13,644 bases of DNA, from positions 605 through 14,248 of the forward strand of contig PMLH01000300.1 in assembly GCA_003159055.1 (NCBI GenBank), read 5' to 3'. The position numbers and the translations under genes are program-made. Shown one piece after another: positions 1 to 6,774 of this stretch. This DNA is from Myxococcales bacterium (GTDB lineage: Bacteria; Myxococcota; Polyangia; Fen-1088). The notes under the pieces were generated by a model, which saw only the letters and a program-made list of their open reading frames with translations, was not told the origin of the DNA and searched no databases. How positions within the stretch are numbered: the stretch's first letter is position 1; every line of letters begins with the position of its first letter.

Positions 1-637
1 GGTTCACTTCTTCATGAGCCTCGGGCTCGGGGCGACGGGCTTGGTCGCGTTGGCTGTGGTGTCGAGTCCAAGCGCGATGGCCATCATTTTCGGCAACAGC
101 GTGGTCTTCCCCGTGCTTCTCATTGCCGAGTTGCTCCTGGTCATCACCTTCGCGCCCGTGGCGGCCCGGGTCAGCGCCGGCACGGCAGCGGCCATGTTCT
201 TCGGCTACGCTGCCCTGAGCGGCGTAACCTTTTCGGTCATCTTTCTCCGCTACACGGCGGGCTCGATTGGCACCACGTTTCTCGTTACGGGTGGAATGTT
301 CGCGGGGCTTTCGGTCTACGGTGCGACCACCAAACGCGACCTGTCCAGCATCGGCAGCTTCTGCATCATGGGCCTGTGGGGACTCATCCTCGCGTCCATC
401 GTCAATGTCTTCCTCGGCAGTCCAATGCTGTATTGGCTGACGACTTTTGCCGGGGTCATCGTCTTCACGGGCCTGACCGCCTACGACACCGCCAGGCTCA
501 AGGCGCTGGGCGCTCAGGCCGGCGAGGGCGAGGCGCACACCAAGATGGCTCTGCAAGGCGCTCTGATTCTCTATCTCGACTTCATCAACCTGTTTCTCAT
601 GCTCCTCCGCCTTTTCGGCAACCGCCGACGCGACTGA
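1..637 (+). CDS. Bax inhibitor-1 / YccA family membrane protein (5' partial)
   Basis: The reading frame is open from base 2, with in-frame codons V-H-F-F before the first Met at 14, so the true start lies before the window and the N-terminus is missing. The visible ~211 residues are almost entirely hydrophobic, with about six to seven membrane segments. The C-terminal motif TAYDTARLKALG matches the TAYDT signature near the end of BI-1/YccA proteins. The opening MSLGLGATGLVAL resembles the first membrane helix of that family. Family knowledge: integral inner-membrane proteins; E. coli YccA interacts with the FtsH protease, and other members are pH-sensitive Ca2+ leak channels. The stop at 635-637 is 8 bases from the stop of the convergent MATE gene. 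Family assignment is good; the role in this organism is unknown. Confidence 0.9.
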   Translation, partial: VHFFMSLGLGATGLVALAVVSSPSAMAIIFGNSVVFPVLLIAELLLVITFAPVAARVSAGTAAAMFFGYAALSGVTFSVIFLRYTAGSIGTTFLVTGGMFAGLSVYGATTKRDLSSIGSFCIMGLWGLILASIVNVFLGSPMLYWLTTFAGVIVFTGLTAYDTARLKALGAQAGEGEAHTKMALQGALILYLDFINLFLMLLRLFGNRRRD

Positions 638-645
638 CGACGCCC

Positions 646-2013
646 CTACGCGTCGATCCGCTTGATGTGATACGCGGCCTTGGGAAGCACCATGGTCAGA
701 AGGCCAAGCGCGACCGTCAGCAGCCCGCCGGCCAAGCCCCACCACACGCCCCGCAGGCCGAGCCCGCGTCGCACGCCAAGCCAGTACGCAACCGGCAGGG
801 CGAGGACGTAGTAGCCGCAGAGGTTGAAGAATGCGGCGGGCTTGGTGCGGCCGAGGCCGCGCAGAATGCCGCTGGCCACGACCTGGGTTCCGTCGAGCAT
901 CTGGAACGCGGCGGCGATGGGCAACACGCCGGCGCACAACTTCAGGACGGCGGGCTCGGCGCCGTAGATGCGGGGCAGCTCGAAGCGCAGCAGGAAGAAA
1001 GCCGCGGCGAAGATCGACATCACGCCGGCGCCCAAGAGGAGAGCCAGGCGGGCAGCTCGGCGCGCGCCAACTTCGTCGCCAGCGCCGATGAGGTTGCCCA
1101 CGCGCATGCTGGCGGCGGTGGAGATGCCGAGGGGGAACATGAAGCTCAGCGAGGCCAGATTGAGCACGATGGCGTGAGCCCCGAGTGGCGTTTCACCCAG
1201 GCTGCCCGACAGCAAGGTCGCGATTTGGAAGGCCCACACTTCGAGTCCGAATTGCAGGCCGACCGGCAATCCCAGACGCACGATGCGCGCCATCCGATGC
1301 CAATCGAACGACTCGCGCTGCCACTTCGTCCACGCCGGCCGATGCAGGCCGAGGGCGAAGGTCAACCCGAGCAACAAGGCCGGTAGGAGCAGTCGTACGG
1401 CGGCCCCGGCCAATCCGGCGCCCACCAGCCCAAGCGGCGGCAGCGACCCACCCCCGAACACCAGCCACCAGGTCAGGCCGACGTTGATCACGTTCACCAC
1501 CAGCACGACCCACAGCGCGGGCGCAACGATACCTCGTGCGGCCAGGTACTGGCGGGTGAGGGTGAAAACCAGAAATCCGAACGCCGTCGGTACCTGGACC
1601 ATGACGAACGTGCCCGCGAGCCGCGACAGCATCGGGTCTTGACCAAATCGGCTCAGCACCGGCGCGGTGAACAGCCACAGCAACGACACAGGAATGCCCA
1701 AGAGCACGGACAGCAAGAGGCCGCGCTGGAAGGTCAGAGCCAAGGTCCGCGTGTCGTTTGCGCCGTGGGCCTGGCTGAGGATCGGGTCGGCGCCCAGCAC
1801 CACGCCGGTGGCGATCAGAATTCCCCCCTGCATCCACACGTGGCCCAGCGATGCAGCCGCCAAGGCCGTGGTTCCCGCGTGGCCGACGATGATGGTTTCC
1901 ACGACCCCAAGCAGCATCATGCCCACCTGCGAGGCCATGAGGGGCGCCGACAGCCTGAGCAGGATGCGCAGCTCTTTCCGCCAGGCGGAGGTGGGTTGGT
2001 TGGATTCGTTCAT
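646..2013 (-). CDS. MATE family efflux transporter
   Basis: Encodes about 455 residues with roughly 12 predicted hydrophobic helices, the normal size for multidrug and toxin extrusion transporters of the NorM/DinF type. These use Na+ or H+ gradients to export cationic compounds across the inner membrane. The N-terminal stretch RLSAPLMASQVGMMLLGVVE followed by T-I-I-V-G-H-A-G is the characteristic first MatE helix, and a second half-repeat begins near residue 245 (MARIVRLGLPVGLQFGLEVW). I chose the ATG at 2011-2013 (MNESNQPTSAW) because the upstream in-frame extension to 2112 adds 33 polar residues with no family resemblance. No convincing ribosome binding site separates the two choices. The gene is convergent with the BI-1 gene and divergent from the fibro-slime gene. 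The substrate cannot be told. Confidence 0.92.
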   Translation of the reverse strand: MNESNQPTSAWRKELRILLRLSAPLMASQVGMMLLGVVETIIVGHAGTTALAAASLGHVWMQGGILIATGVVLGADPILSQAHGANDTRTLALTFQRGLLLSVLLGIPVSLLWLFTAPVLSRFGQDPMLSRLAGTFVMVQVPTAFGFLVFTLTRQYLAARGIVAPALWVVLVVNVINVGLTWWLVFGGGSLPPLGLVGAGLAGAAVRLLLPALLLGLTFALGLHRPAWTKWQRESFDWHRMARIVRLGLPVGLQFGLEVWAFQIATLLSGSLGETPLGAHAIVLNLASLSFMFPLGISTAASMRVGNLIGAGDEVGARRAARLALLLGAGVMSIFAAAFFLLRFELPRIYGAEPAVLKLCAGVLPIAAAFQMLDGTQVVASGILRGLGRTKPAAFFNLCGYYVLALPVAYWLGVRRGLGLRGVWWGLAGGLLTVALGLLTMVLPKAAYHIKRIDA

Positions 2014-2164
2014 GCGCTGCCGGGGACCTTCGACGGAAGTGCGATCACTTAGCACATGCCTGTGTGTTTCTGTGCGGTGACGGCTGCCGTCCTCGGCAAA
2101 GAGGGACTGCAAAGGCGAAAGTCAGCTTGTTCTCGGCGGTCGGGCAGCGTAGCCTTCAAGGACC

Positions 2165-3232
2165 ATGGCGGGCATACGTGTGATCGTCGTTCCACTTTGT
2201 CTTGCTCTCGTGGCCGCTTGTGAAGGCCGCACGAGCATGCACATTGCACCTTGCTCGACCGAGGGCGCCACCCAGACCTGCACCACGGTCTGCGGGGACG
2301 GCGTGCGAACCTGCACGCAGGGTTCATGGTCCGGGTGCGTGGCTCCGCCCGTGCAGTTACCTTGCACCAACACTTGTGGCGCCGGCAAGCAGCTTTGCCA
2401 GAACAACCAAGTGCAAGGCGTTTGCGAAGTGGATCCTGTGCAGTTGTCCTGCAGCAACACCTGTGGCGCCGGCACGCAGCTTTGCCAAAACAACAAGTTG
2501 CAAAGCGTTTGCCAAGTGGCGCCGGTCGTGCGGGATTGCTCGAACACCTGCGGCTCGGGCACGGAGACCTGTTCGGACAACACCTGGCATGCCTGCACGG
2601 TGCCGCAGCCCAAAGAGCCGATGTTGACGGCGACCATTCGCGATTTCCACATCACCTTTCCGGACATGAACCACGACGGGGTGGCCGAGACCGGCATCGT
2701 CGCCGACACCTTGGGCAGTGACGACAAGCCGGTCTACGCGCACAGTGGCCCGACAGAGACGGTGGTCGGACCCGACACCTTCAACCAATGGTACCGCGAT
2801 GTCCCTGGCACGAACATTTCGACAACCATCCAGATCCCGCTCACGGCGAGCAGCGACAAGAAGGGCGTCTACGGCTACAGCAACCTTTCGTTTTTTCCCA
2901 TCGACGACCAGCTTTTCGGCGATGAAGATCAACCGCACAACTACGCCTTCACCGCAGAAATCGCCACGGGCTTTCGCTACAGCGGCGGCGAAACCTTCAC
3001 CTTCTCGGGCGACGACGACGTGTTTGTCTTCATCAATCGCAAGCTGGCGATCGACCTCGGCGGCATCCACTCGATGTTGTCCGATACCGTGAACTTGGAT
3101 GCAGAGGCCAAGCGTCTCGGCATCGTGCCCGGCGGCATCTATTCCATGCACATCTTCTTCGCCGAGCGGCACCCGATAGGCTCCGATTTCGTGGTTGAGA
3201 CCACGATTTCCGAATTCAACGCCTGCCAGTAG
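2165..3232 (+). CDS. fibro-slime domain lipoprotein with Cys-rich repeats
   Basis: 355 residues. Residues 1-18 form a lipoprotein signal peptide ending in the lipobox LVAAC, with Cys19 as the lipidation site, so the protein is probably anchored in the envelope, plausibly on the outer membrane. Residues ~28-149 contain four Cys-rich units of the CGxGxxxCxxxxxxxC type; three of these form an 87-bp tandem repeat. Residues ~155-350 match the fibro-slime domain (TIGR02148 type, PA14-like beta fold): WYRDVPGTN, the FFPIDDQLFGDE stretch, HNYAFT, and the hallmark GDDDVFVFINRKLAIDLGGIH around residues 282-302. The Asp cluster suggests Ca2+ or carbohydrate binding. This domain occurs in surface proteins of Myxococcota, Fibrobacter and Dictyostelium slime-related proteins. 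The ATG at 2165 has AAGGA only two bases upstream, an unusually close ribosome site; GTG at 2180 is an alternative but would shorten the signal peptide n-region. The target molecule is unknown. Confidence 0.9.
   Translation: MAGIRVIVVPLCLALVAACEGRTSMHIAPCSTEGATQTCTTVCGDGVRTCTQGSWSGCVAPPVQLPCTNTCGAGKQLCQNNQVQGVCEVDPVQLSCSNTCGAGTQLCQNNKLQSVCQVAPVVRDCSNTCGSGTETCSDNTWHACTVPQPKEPMLTATIRDFHITFPDMNHDGVAETGIVADTLGSDDKPVYAHSGPTETVVGPDTFNQWYRDVPGTNISTTIQIPLTASSDKKGVYGYSNLSFFPIDDQLFGDEDQPHNYAFTAEIATGFRYSGGETFTFSGDDDVFVFINRKLAIDLGGIHSMLSDTVNLDAEAKRLGIVPGGIYSMHIFFAERHPIGSDFVVETTISEFNACQ
2351..2611 (+). repeat. three tandem 87-bp units encoding Cys-rich modules
   Basis: Units start at 2351, 2438 and 2525 and each encodes 29 residues. 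Units 1 and 2 are very similar at the DNA level and share NTCGAG-x-QLCQNN at protein level. Unit 3 keeps the Cys spacing (DCSNTCGSGTETC) but has diverged. A more distant fourth unit precedes them (residues ~29-59). The exact 87-base period and in-frame arrangement indicate duplication within the gene. Confidence 0.9.
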
Positions 3233-3399
3233 GTAACGCGCCCCCAACTCCGCTCAGGATCAGCAGAATTCCGGAAGGCTCGCCTAGCGCGGCCAGGTCT
3301 CCAGAAATTGCGGCTCCCTGCCGAAGAGCTGAGCTTGGGAGACAACTTGTCCGCAGGGAAAGCTATGCACATTCCTTCCAACTTTGCCTCGGGGTCGCC

Positions 3400-4626
3400 A
3401 TGAGACTCGCGGAGGTCTTGCTCCAACGTGGTTTTCTTTCCGTCGATCAGATGCGCAGCATTCCAGGGGCAGAATCCATGGAGGATGGGCAGCTCGGGAG
3501 CGCGCTGGTCGAGTCCGGGGTGCTTACCACCGACCAACTGGCGCTGACCCTGAGCGATCTGTTCGGCGTTCCGCCTGCGCTGGAAAGCGATTTTCTGCGT
3601 TCCGATCCGGGGTTGCGGCAACGGCTGCGCGCCCACCAGGCGGCGAACTTCAAGTGTCTTCCGCTCTACGTCACACAGAATCGTCGCGTGGCGGTGGCGA
3701 TGGTCGACCCGACCCACCCCAAGATCCTCGACGAGCTGGCCTTCGTGCTGGGTGCCTCGATCGATCCGATGGTGACATCAGAGACAGCACTCGCGCGCCA
3801 ACTCGAGATCCTGTACGCGATGGCTCGCCGTCGCACCACGGGCTTCAACCCCGTCGCCACCCTGGGACCAGCCAACCAAGGCTCGGGGTCCAGGACGCCC
3901 GTGCCAACCGGAGAAAGTCGGCGCCTGCAGGCCGTGCCTTTGCCAGTGACTGCGGAATCGGAAGCTCCGCCGGCTCGTGCCCCGGCCATGCGGTCGCTGA
4001 CACTGCCGACGCGAACCCGATCGACGAAGCAGACCCAGGCCTACCTCGCGGCGGTGGAAGATCCGCCCTTGTTCGTCCCCGCTGACCCGAATGCGCCGGC
4101 GCAACCCGCGGCCGACGTTTTGACTCCGGTTCCGCCCATGGTTTCGGTCACGGGGCCCGACCGAGCGGTCGAACAGATCCTTTCGTCACCTGACCGACAG
4201 GCTGCGGCGGACAATCTCTTCGCATTCATGCGCTCGTGCTTCGGTGCCGGGGCGATGTTTGCGATCAACGGTGTCTTTGCTCTTGGGCGTTTCGGCTACA
4301 ACGAAGGGGTGGAATGTCCGGCCGTCGAGAGCCTGGTGTTCTCACTTTCGCTGCCGTCCGCCTTTCGTATGGCGCACACGCGAGGCTCGGTTTTTCACGG
4401 ATCGCCGTCCCCCGAGGGCGAGGCAATTCACGGCCCGCTGTGGGCGGCCCTGCGCTGTCCGCCCCCGCGCGAGGTTTTGGTGGCTCCGGTCGTGGCGGGC
4501 GGGCAAGTTTCTCTTCTGCTCTACGCGCACGGGCGCAAACACGGACGGATGGAGAAATTCGCCGTTTCTCGGATGGAACACGTCTGTTCAGCGCTCGCCA
4601 ACACCCTGATGCGATTGGCCGGATAG
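3400..4626 (+). CDS. stand-alone GspE/MshEN N-terminal domain protein with GAF-like C-terminus
   Basis: 408 residues, cytoplasmic, with no signal peptide. Residues 1-142 match the N-terminal domain of type II secretion/type IV pilus ATPases (T2SSE_N, MshEN). There are two copies of the RLGxxLxxxG-type motif (RLAEVLLQRGFLSVDQM at 2-18 and QLGSALVESGVLTTDQL at 31-47), then AMVDPTHPKILDELAFVLGA (100-119). In MshE this motif pair binds cyclic di-GMP. No ATPase (Walker) part follows. Residues ~145-245 are a Pro/Ala/Arg-rich, probably disordered linker. Residues ~250-408 form a globular alpha/beta region with a hydrophobic strand pattern suggesting a GAF-like fold, which I cannot prove. A weak GGGG at 3391-3394 precedes the ATG. 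Orphan proteins of this layout are common in Myxococcota. Likely role: c-di-GMP- or partner-responsive adaptor for pilus/secretion machinery or signalling (inference). Confidence 0.75.
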   Translation: MRLAEVLLQRGFLSVDQMRSIPGAESMEDGQLGSALVESGVLTTDQLALTLSDLFGVPPALESDFLRSDPGLRQRLRAHQAANFKCLPLYVTQNRRVAVAMVDPTHPKILDELAFVLGASIDPMVTSETALARQLEILYAMARRRTTGFNPVATLGPANQGSGSRTPVPTGESRRLQAVPLPVTAESEAPPARAPAMRSLTLPTRTRSTKQTQAYLAAVEDPPLFVPADPNAPAQPAADVLTPVPPMVSVTGPDRAVEQILSSPDRQAAADNLFAFMRSCFGAGAMFAINGVFALGRFGYNEGVECPAVESLVFSLSLPSAFRMAHTRGSVFHGSPSPEGEAIHGPLWAALRCPPPREVLVAPVVAGGQVSLLLYAHGRKHGRMEKFAVSRMEHVCSALANTLMRLAG

Positions 4627-4776
4627 CCTCGCCGTTTGCACGGACGCGGCGACTCAGAACTTGGTGTACGACGGGCGCCAGCAGGAGGGGGCGTGGGCGA
4701 GCACAATTCCTACTCCGACTCGTTCGCAGCAGCGAAAAAACTTCGCAGGGCACGTTGACGGATCCATTTATTGAGT

Positions 4777-5133
4777 AGGGGTGTACGGCGCGGCGTGGAG
4801 GCAGCCCAAGCCGATCAGGAATCGGCGCAGGCCAGCCTCAACGACGTCCGCGTTTCGCTCGTTGCCGAGGTGGCGAAAGACTACGTCGAGGTACGCTCGT
4901 TCCAGATCCGTCTGGACATCGCACGCACCAACCTTGCACCGCAAAGCGAGACTTCCGAGCTGACCCTACTGCGGGCCAAAGCGGGGACCCGATGTACGTG
5001 TTGCCGAGAGAAAGCTCGCCGGGGAAACGGCCCGCGTCGGGGTGGCCGAAGCCGCGCGGTACCCGTCCTTCAAGCTTTCCCTGCCCGCCGGGCCGCCGGC
5101 CTGAATCCGATCGACGCCCTTCGGTACGAGTGA
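4777..5133 (+). pseudogene. composite remnant: NodT/TolC-type outer membrane factor joined to MacB-type permease tail
   Basis: Three recognisable pieces of an efflux operon lie within about 350 bases. Piece 1 (about 4780-4983) reads GVRRGVEAAQADQESAQ and continues through ARTNLAPQSETSELT and LLRAKAG, the coiled-coil start of NodT/OprM-like outer membrane efflux proteins. Piece 2 (about 4997-5083) is in the next frame (+1) and reads RVAERKLAGETARVGVAEA then ARYPSFKLS, which is the AAERxLAxxTARIGVAEA motif that normally lies well over 100 residues later. Piece 3 (5077-5130, back in the first frame) reads FPARRAAGLNPIDALRYE and stops; this is the typical C-terminus of MacB/FtsX-family ABC permeases. 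The outer-membrane gene has therefore lost its middle and end, and the region between it and the 3' end of the permease gene is gone. No ribosome site or signal peptide is present. It is almost certainly non-functional. Confidence 0.8.
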
Positions 5134-5212
5134 GGGCCAACGCGAAATTCGTTGAGTAGCTGAGGTGAAATCAGCCAATTTTCGCTTGTCACGTCCTTCA
5201 CCCACCCACGTG

Positions 5213-5812
5213 CTACGACGTCACGCTGATGGTGCTCGTACTTTCGCTTTTGCTTGCGGACTCGCCGAGTCTCTGCAAGGCGGCCATCAGTTGTTGATAG
5301 GCAAAGGCCATGCGCTCTTCGGCCGACACTGTCCCGTCGGCATTGGTGTCTGCCGGGTCGGTTGAAAGCGAGCTTGAACTGGCCCTGGACGTGTTGCTGG
5401 CCGTGCTTGTGCTCGATGTCTCAGCCGCGTTCGCCACGTCCTCGGGTGGGGCAGGAGGCGGTCCACCCGAGGGCGGCGGTCCACCTGCGGGCGGTGAGCC
5501 TTGGGGCGGGCCGGCCTTCTCCATGAACGCGGACAGTTCGGACTTGGAAACCGAACCGTCACCATCGGCATCCATGGCCTTGAAGAGCTCGTCCAACGAC
5601 GCAGTGTCGGCGCTATCCGCCTTGGAGGTGCTGGACGAAGAGCTGCTCGCAGAGGCCTGGCTTGCCTTGGCGAGCTCGCTCTTGGAAATGGCGCCATCCC
5701 CGTCGCTGTCGAGATCCTTGAGCATCTTCTCGGCCATACGGTCCGCCATCTTCTTGCGCAGCTCTGAGAAATCGATCGAACTCGTAGAACTGCTGATACT
5801 CGAAACTGACAT
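5213..5812 (-). CDS. EF-hand calcium-binding protein, Ser/Pro-rich
   Basis: 199 residues. Three canonical 12-residue EF-hand loops are visible: D35-E46 (DSDGDGAISKSE), D81-E92 (DADGDGSVSKSE) and D155-E166 (DTNADGTVSAEE). All carry Asp/Asn at positions 1, 3 and 5 and Glu at 12, so Ca2+ binding is expected. Loops are separated by low-complexity linkers: Ser/Thr/Ala-rich (52-70), Pro/Gly-rich (101-123) and Ser/Thr-rich (131-151). The N-terminus (MSVSSISSSTSSIDF) is Ser-rich with no Sec signal peptide, so the protein is cytoplasmic or leaves by a signal-less route. A strong ribosome site, AAGGAGG (plus-strand CCTCCTT at 5818-5824), lies 5 bases before the ATG. It is on the same strand as, and 124 bases downstream of, the response regulator gene, with inverted repeats in the gap, so it could be co-transcribed or separately controlled. 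Role unknown; calcium buffer or sensor is an inference. Confidence 0.87.
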   Translation of the reverse strand: MSVSSISSSTSSIDFSELRKKMADRMAEKMLKDLDSDGDGAISKSELAKASQASASSSSSSTSKADSADTASLDELFKAMDADGDGSVSKSELSAFMEKAGPPQGSPPAGGPPPSGGPPPAPPEDVANAAETSSTSTASNTSRASSSSLSTDPADTNADGTVSAEERMAFAYQQLMAALQRLGESASKSESTSTISVTS

Positions 5813-5827
5813 AGAGGCCTCCTTGGG

Positions 5828-5863
5828 TGAAGTGAAGTGGTCAGTTCGGGCTTCGTCACTTCA
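5828..5863. promoter_or_regulatory. inverted repeat upstream of the EF-hand gene
   Basis: TGAAGTGA (5828-5835) and TCACTTCA (5856-5863) form a perfect 8-bp inverted repeat with a 20-base spacer, just upstream of the EF-hand ribosome site. It could be an operator, or a leader hairpin in a transcript reading through from the response regulator gene. There is no T-tract, so a simple intrinsic terminator is unlikely. Confidence 0.35.
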
Positions 5864-5883
5864 TCGCGCGGACTTTCGCGGCT

Positions 5884-5928
5884 GAAACATTCGGAAACAT
5901 GGCCGACGATCATGGGCGCGTCCATGTT
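5884..5928. promoter_or_regulatory. direct and inverted repeats between response regulator and EF-hand genes
   Basis: GAAACAT occurs at 5884-5890 and again at 5894-5900 (period 10, one helical turn), the layout often bound by OmpR/PhoB-type regulators. Overlapping it, AACATGG (5896-5902) and CCATGTT (5922-5928) form a 7-bp inverted repeat. This lies 72-116 bases upstream of the EF-hand start, a plausible binding place for the neighbouring regulator. Purely a sequence-pattern proposal. Confidence 0.3.
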
Positions 5929-5936
5929 GCTATGCG

Positions 5937-6638
5937 TTATGATTTTCCGGGAACCAGCACGTAGCCAGCGCCACGCACGGTCTTCAAGATTTGCGGCTGG
6001 CGTGAATCGTCCTGTAGCTTGGCACGCAAGCGAGAGACCTGAACATCGATAGAGCGCTCGAATGCGATCTCTGCGGATCCCTTGGCAATCTCCATGAGTT
6101 GCTCGCGGCTTAGCACCTGGCCCGCGCGCTCCGCCAGGGCCGCAAGCAAAGCGAACTCGCAGGTGGTGAGCGACAGCGGGCGACCTCCTATCGCGGCCGT
6201 TCTCTCCTGCGGCGAAAGAACCAACGACCCAACTCTGAGGGTGTGCGAAGGCTTGCAGCCGTGTGGGCGGCGCCGGACCGAGGCGCGCAGGCGGGCCCAT
6301 AGTTCCGCGCTGTCGCAGGGGTAGCTCAAGCAATCGTCGGCTCCGTGCTCAAGCCAGGTGGCTCTTTCCACGCCAGTCGCTGCGCGAGAAAGGACGACGA
6401 CACAACTTTCTCCTTTGCGCAGAATCCCGCGCAGCAGCGGCCCCTCGGCACGCTCGCGGCCGACGTGCAGCAGGACGAGGTCGAAGGTTGCCGATCCACC
6501 GGCAAAATTGGCCATTTCCGCGGGACGCGCGACCGTGAATCGGAAATCGGGATGCACCAGTGCCTGCGCGAGACGGCGACCTAGATCGAGCTCCTCGGCC
6601 AGCACCAGAATCGTCCATGGATTCTTGGCCAGCTGCAT
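5937..6638 (-). CDS. atypical OmpR-family response regulator lacking the phosphorylation site
   Basis: 233 residues from the chosen start. Residues ~8-120 form a receiver-like domain (WTILVLAEELDLGRRLAQAL at 8-27) and residues ~133-230 an OmpR/PhoB winged-helix domain (LRVGSLVLSPQER, LSLTTCEFALLAALAERAGQ, LSREQLM, RSIDVQVSRLRAKL, ILKTVRGAGYVL). The receiver is degenerate. The phosphoacceptor Asp is His58 (FDLVLLHVG), the conserved Lys is Tyr106 (CLSYPC), and the acidic pocket is reduced to Glu15/Glu16. It therefore probably works without phosphorylation, like other atypical regulators such as HP1043/ChxR. I chose ATG 6636-6638 because AGGAG lies 7 bases upstream; ATGs at 6671 and 6656 lack such a site. 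No histidine kinase is nearby. A promoter-like element of the putative ECF type (6684-6710, minus) precedes it. Targets unknown; the EF-hand gene and the divergent Cys-repeat gene are candidates. Confidence 0.88.
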   Translation of the reverse strand: MQLAKNPWTILVLAEELDLGRRLAQALVHPDFRFTVARPAEMANFAGGSATFDLVLLHVGRERAEGPLLRGILRKGESCVVVLSRAATGVERATWLEHGADDCLSYPCDSAELWARLRASVRRRPHGCKPSHTLRVGSLVLSPQERTAAIGGRPLSLTTCEFALLAALAERAGQVLSREQLMEIAKGSAEIAFERSIDVQVSRLRAKLQDDSRQPQILKTVRGAGYVLVPGKS

Positions 6639-6645
6639 GGCCTGG

Positions 6646-6650
6646 CTCCT
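6646..6650 (-). promoter_or_regulatory. ribosome binding site deciding the response regulator start
   Basis: Plus-strand CTCCT reads AGGAG on the minus strand, 7 bases before the ATG at 6636-6638. The two longer in-frame alternatives (6656, 6671) have no comparable site, so this favours the 233-residue form. Confidence 0.65.
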
Positions 6651-6683
6651 GTGCATTGGAAGGGACCGCATGCTTATGATCGG

Positions 6684-6710
6684 ACGACAGTCGAGCGCAC
6701 AGATTCGTTA
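6684..6710 (-). promoter_or_regulatory. putative ECF-type promoter of the response regulator gene
   Basis: Read on the minus strand the element is TAACG (6710-6706), 16 bases, then TGTCGT (6689-6684), with C just before TGTC. This is the same pattern and spacing as elements at 6717 and 7817. Its end is about 46 bases from the chosen ATG at 6638. Its -35-like box is back to back with that of the divergent promoter (GTTA-TTCGGC-TAAC). ECF promoters commonly have an AAC-containing -35 and a GTC-containing -10. Confidence 0.5.
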
Positions 6711-6716
6711 TTCGGC

Positions 6717-6743
6717 TAACACCCAGGCTTCGCCGTCTGTCTT
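6717..6743 (+). promoter_or_regulatory. putative ECF-type promoter of the Cys-repeat protein gene
   Basis: TAACA (6717-6721), 16 bases, TGTCTT (6738-6743). All eleven fixed bases, the preceding C and the spacing match the element in front of the ECF sigma gene at 7817-7843. The ATG at 6775 lies 31 bases downstream, leaving room for a short leader and the ribosome site at 6763-6768. Confidence 0.6.
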
Positions 6744-6774
6744 GCCACCGAAACCATCCACAAAGGAGACATCG

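Noticed and set aside
376..1386. Long plus-strand open frame
   Set aside because: Antisense/out-of-frame shadow of the BI-1 and MATE genes; the product is Arg/Gln/Gly-rich with no domain features and no ribosome site.
2050..2076. TAGCA-N16-TGTGCG upstream of the fibro-slime gene as a fourth ECF-type promoter
   Set aside because: Same spacing, but four mismatches in the eleven key bases (TAGC, TGTGCG) and it is about 90 bases from the start; too weak to claim.
2014..2112. N-terminal extension of the MATE protein
   Set aside because: The 33 extra residues are polar and unlike any MATE N-terminus; the Met at 2013 gives the usual length.
2357..3247. Long minus-strand open frame opposite the fibro-slime gene
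   Set aside because: The plus-strand product has a lipobox and a clear fibro-slime domain; the minus frame is a mirror of its codon bias.
6639..6671. Longer response regulator starting at 6671
   Set aside because: No ribosome site there or at 6656, while ATG 6638 has AGGAG at good spacing; a start at 6671 would also leave almost no leader after the proposed promoter.
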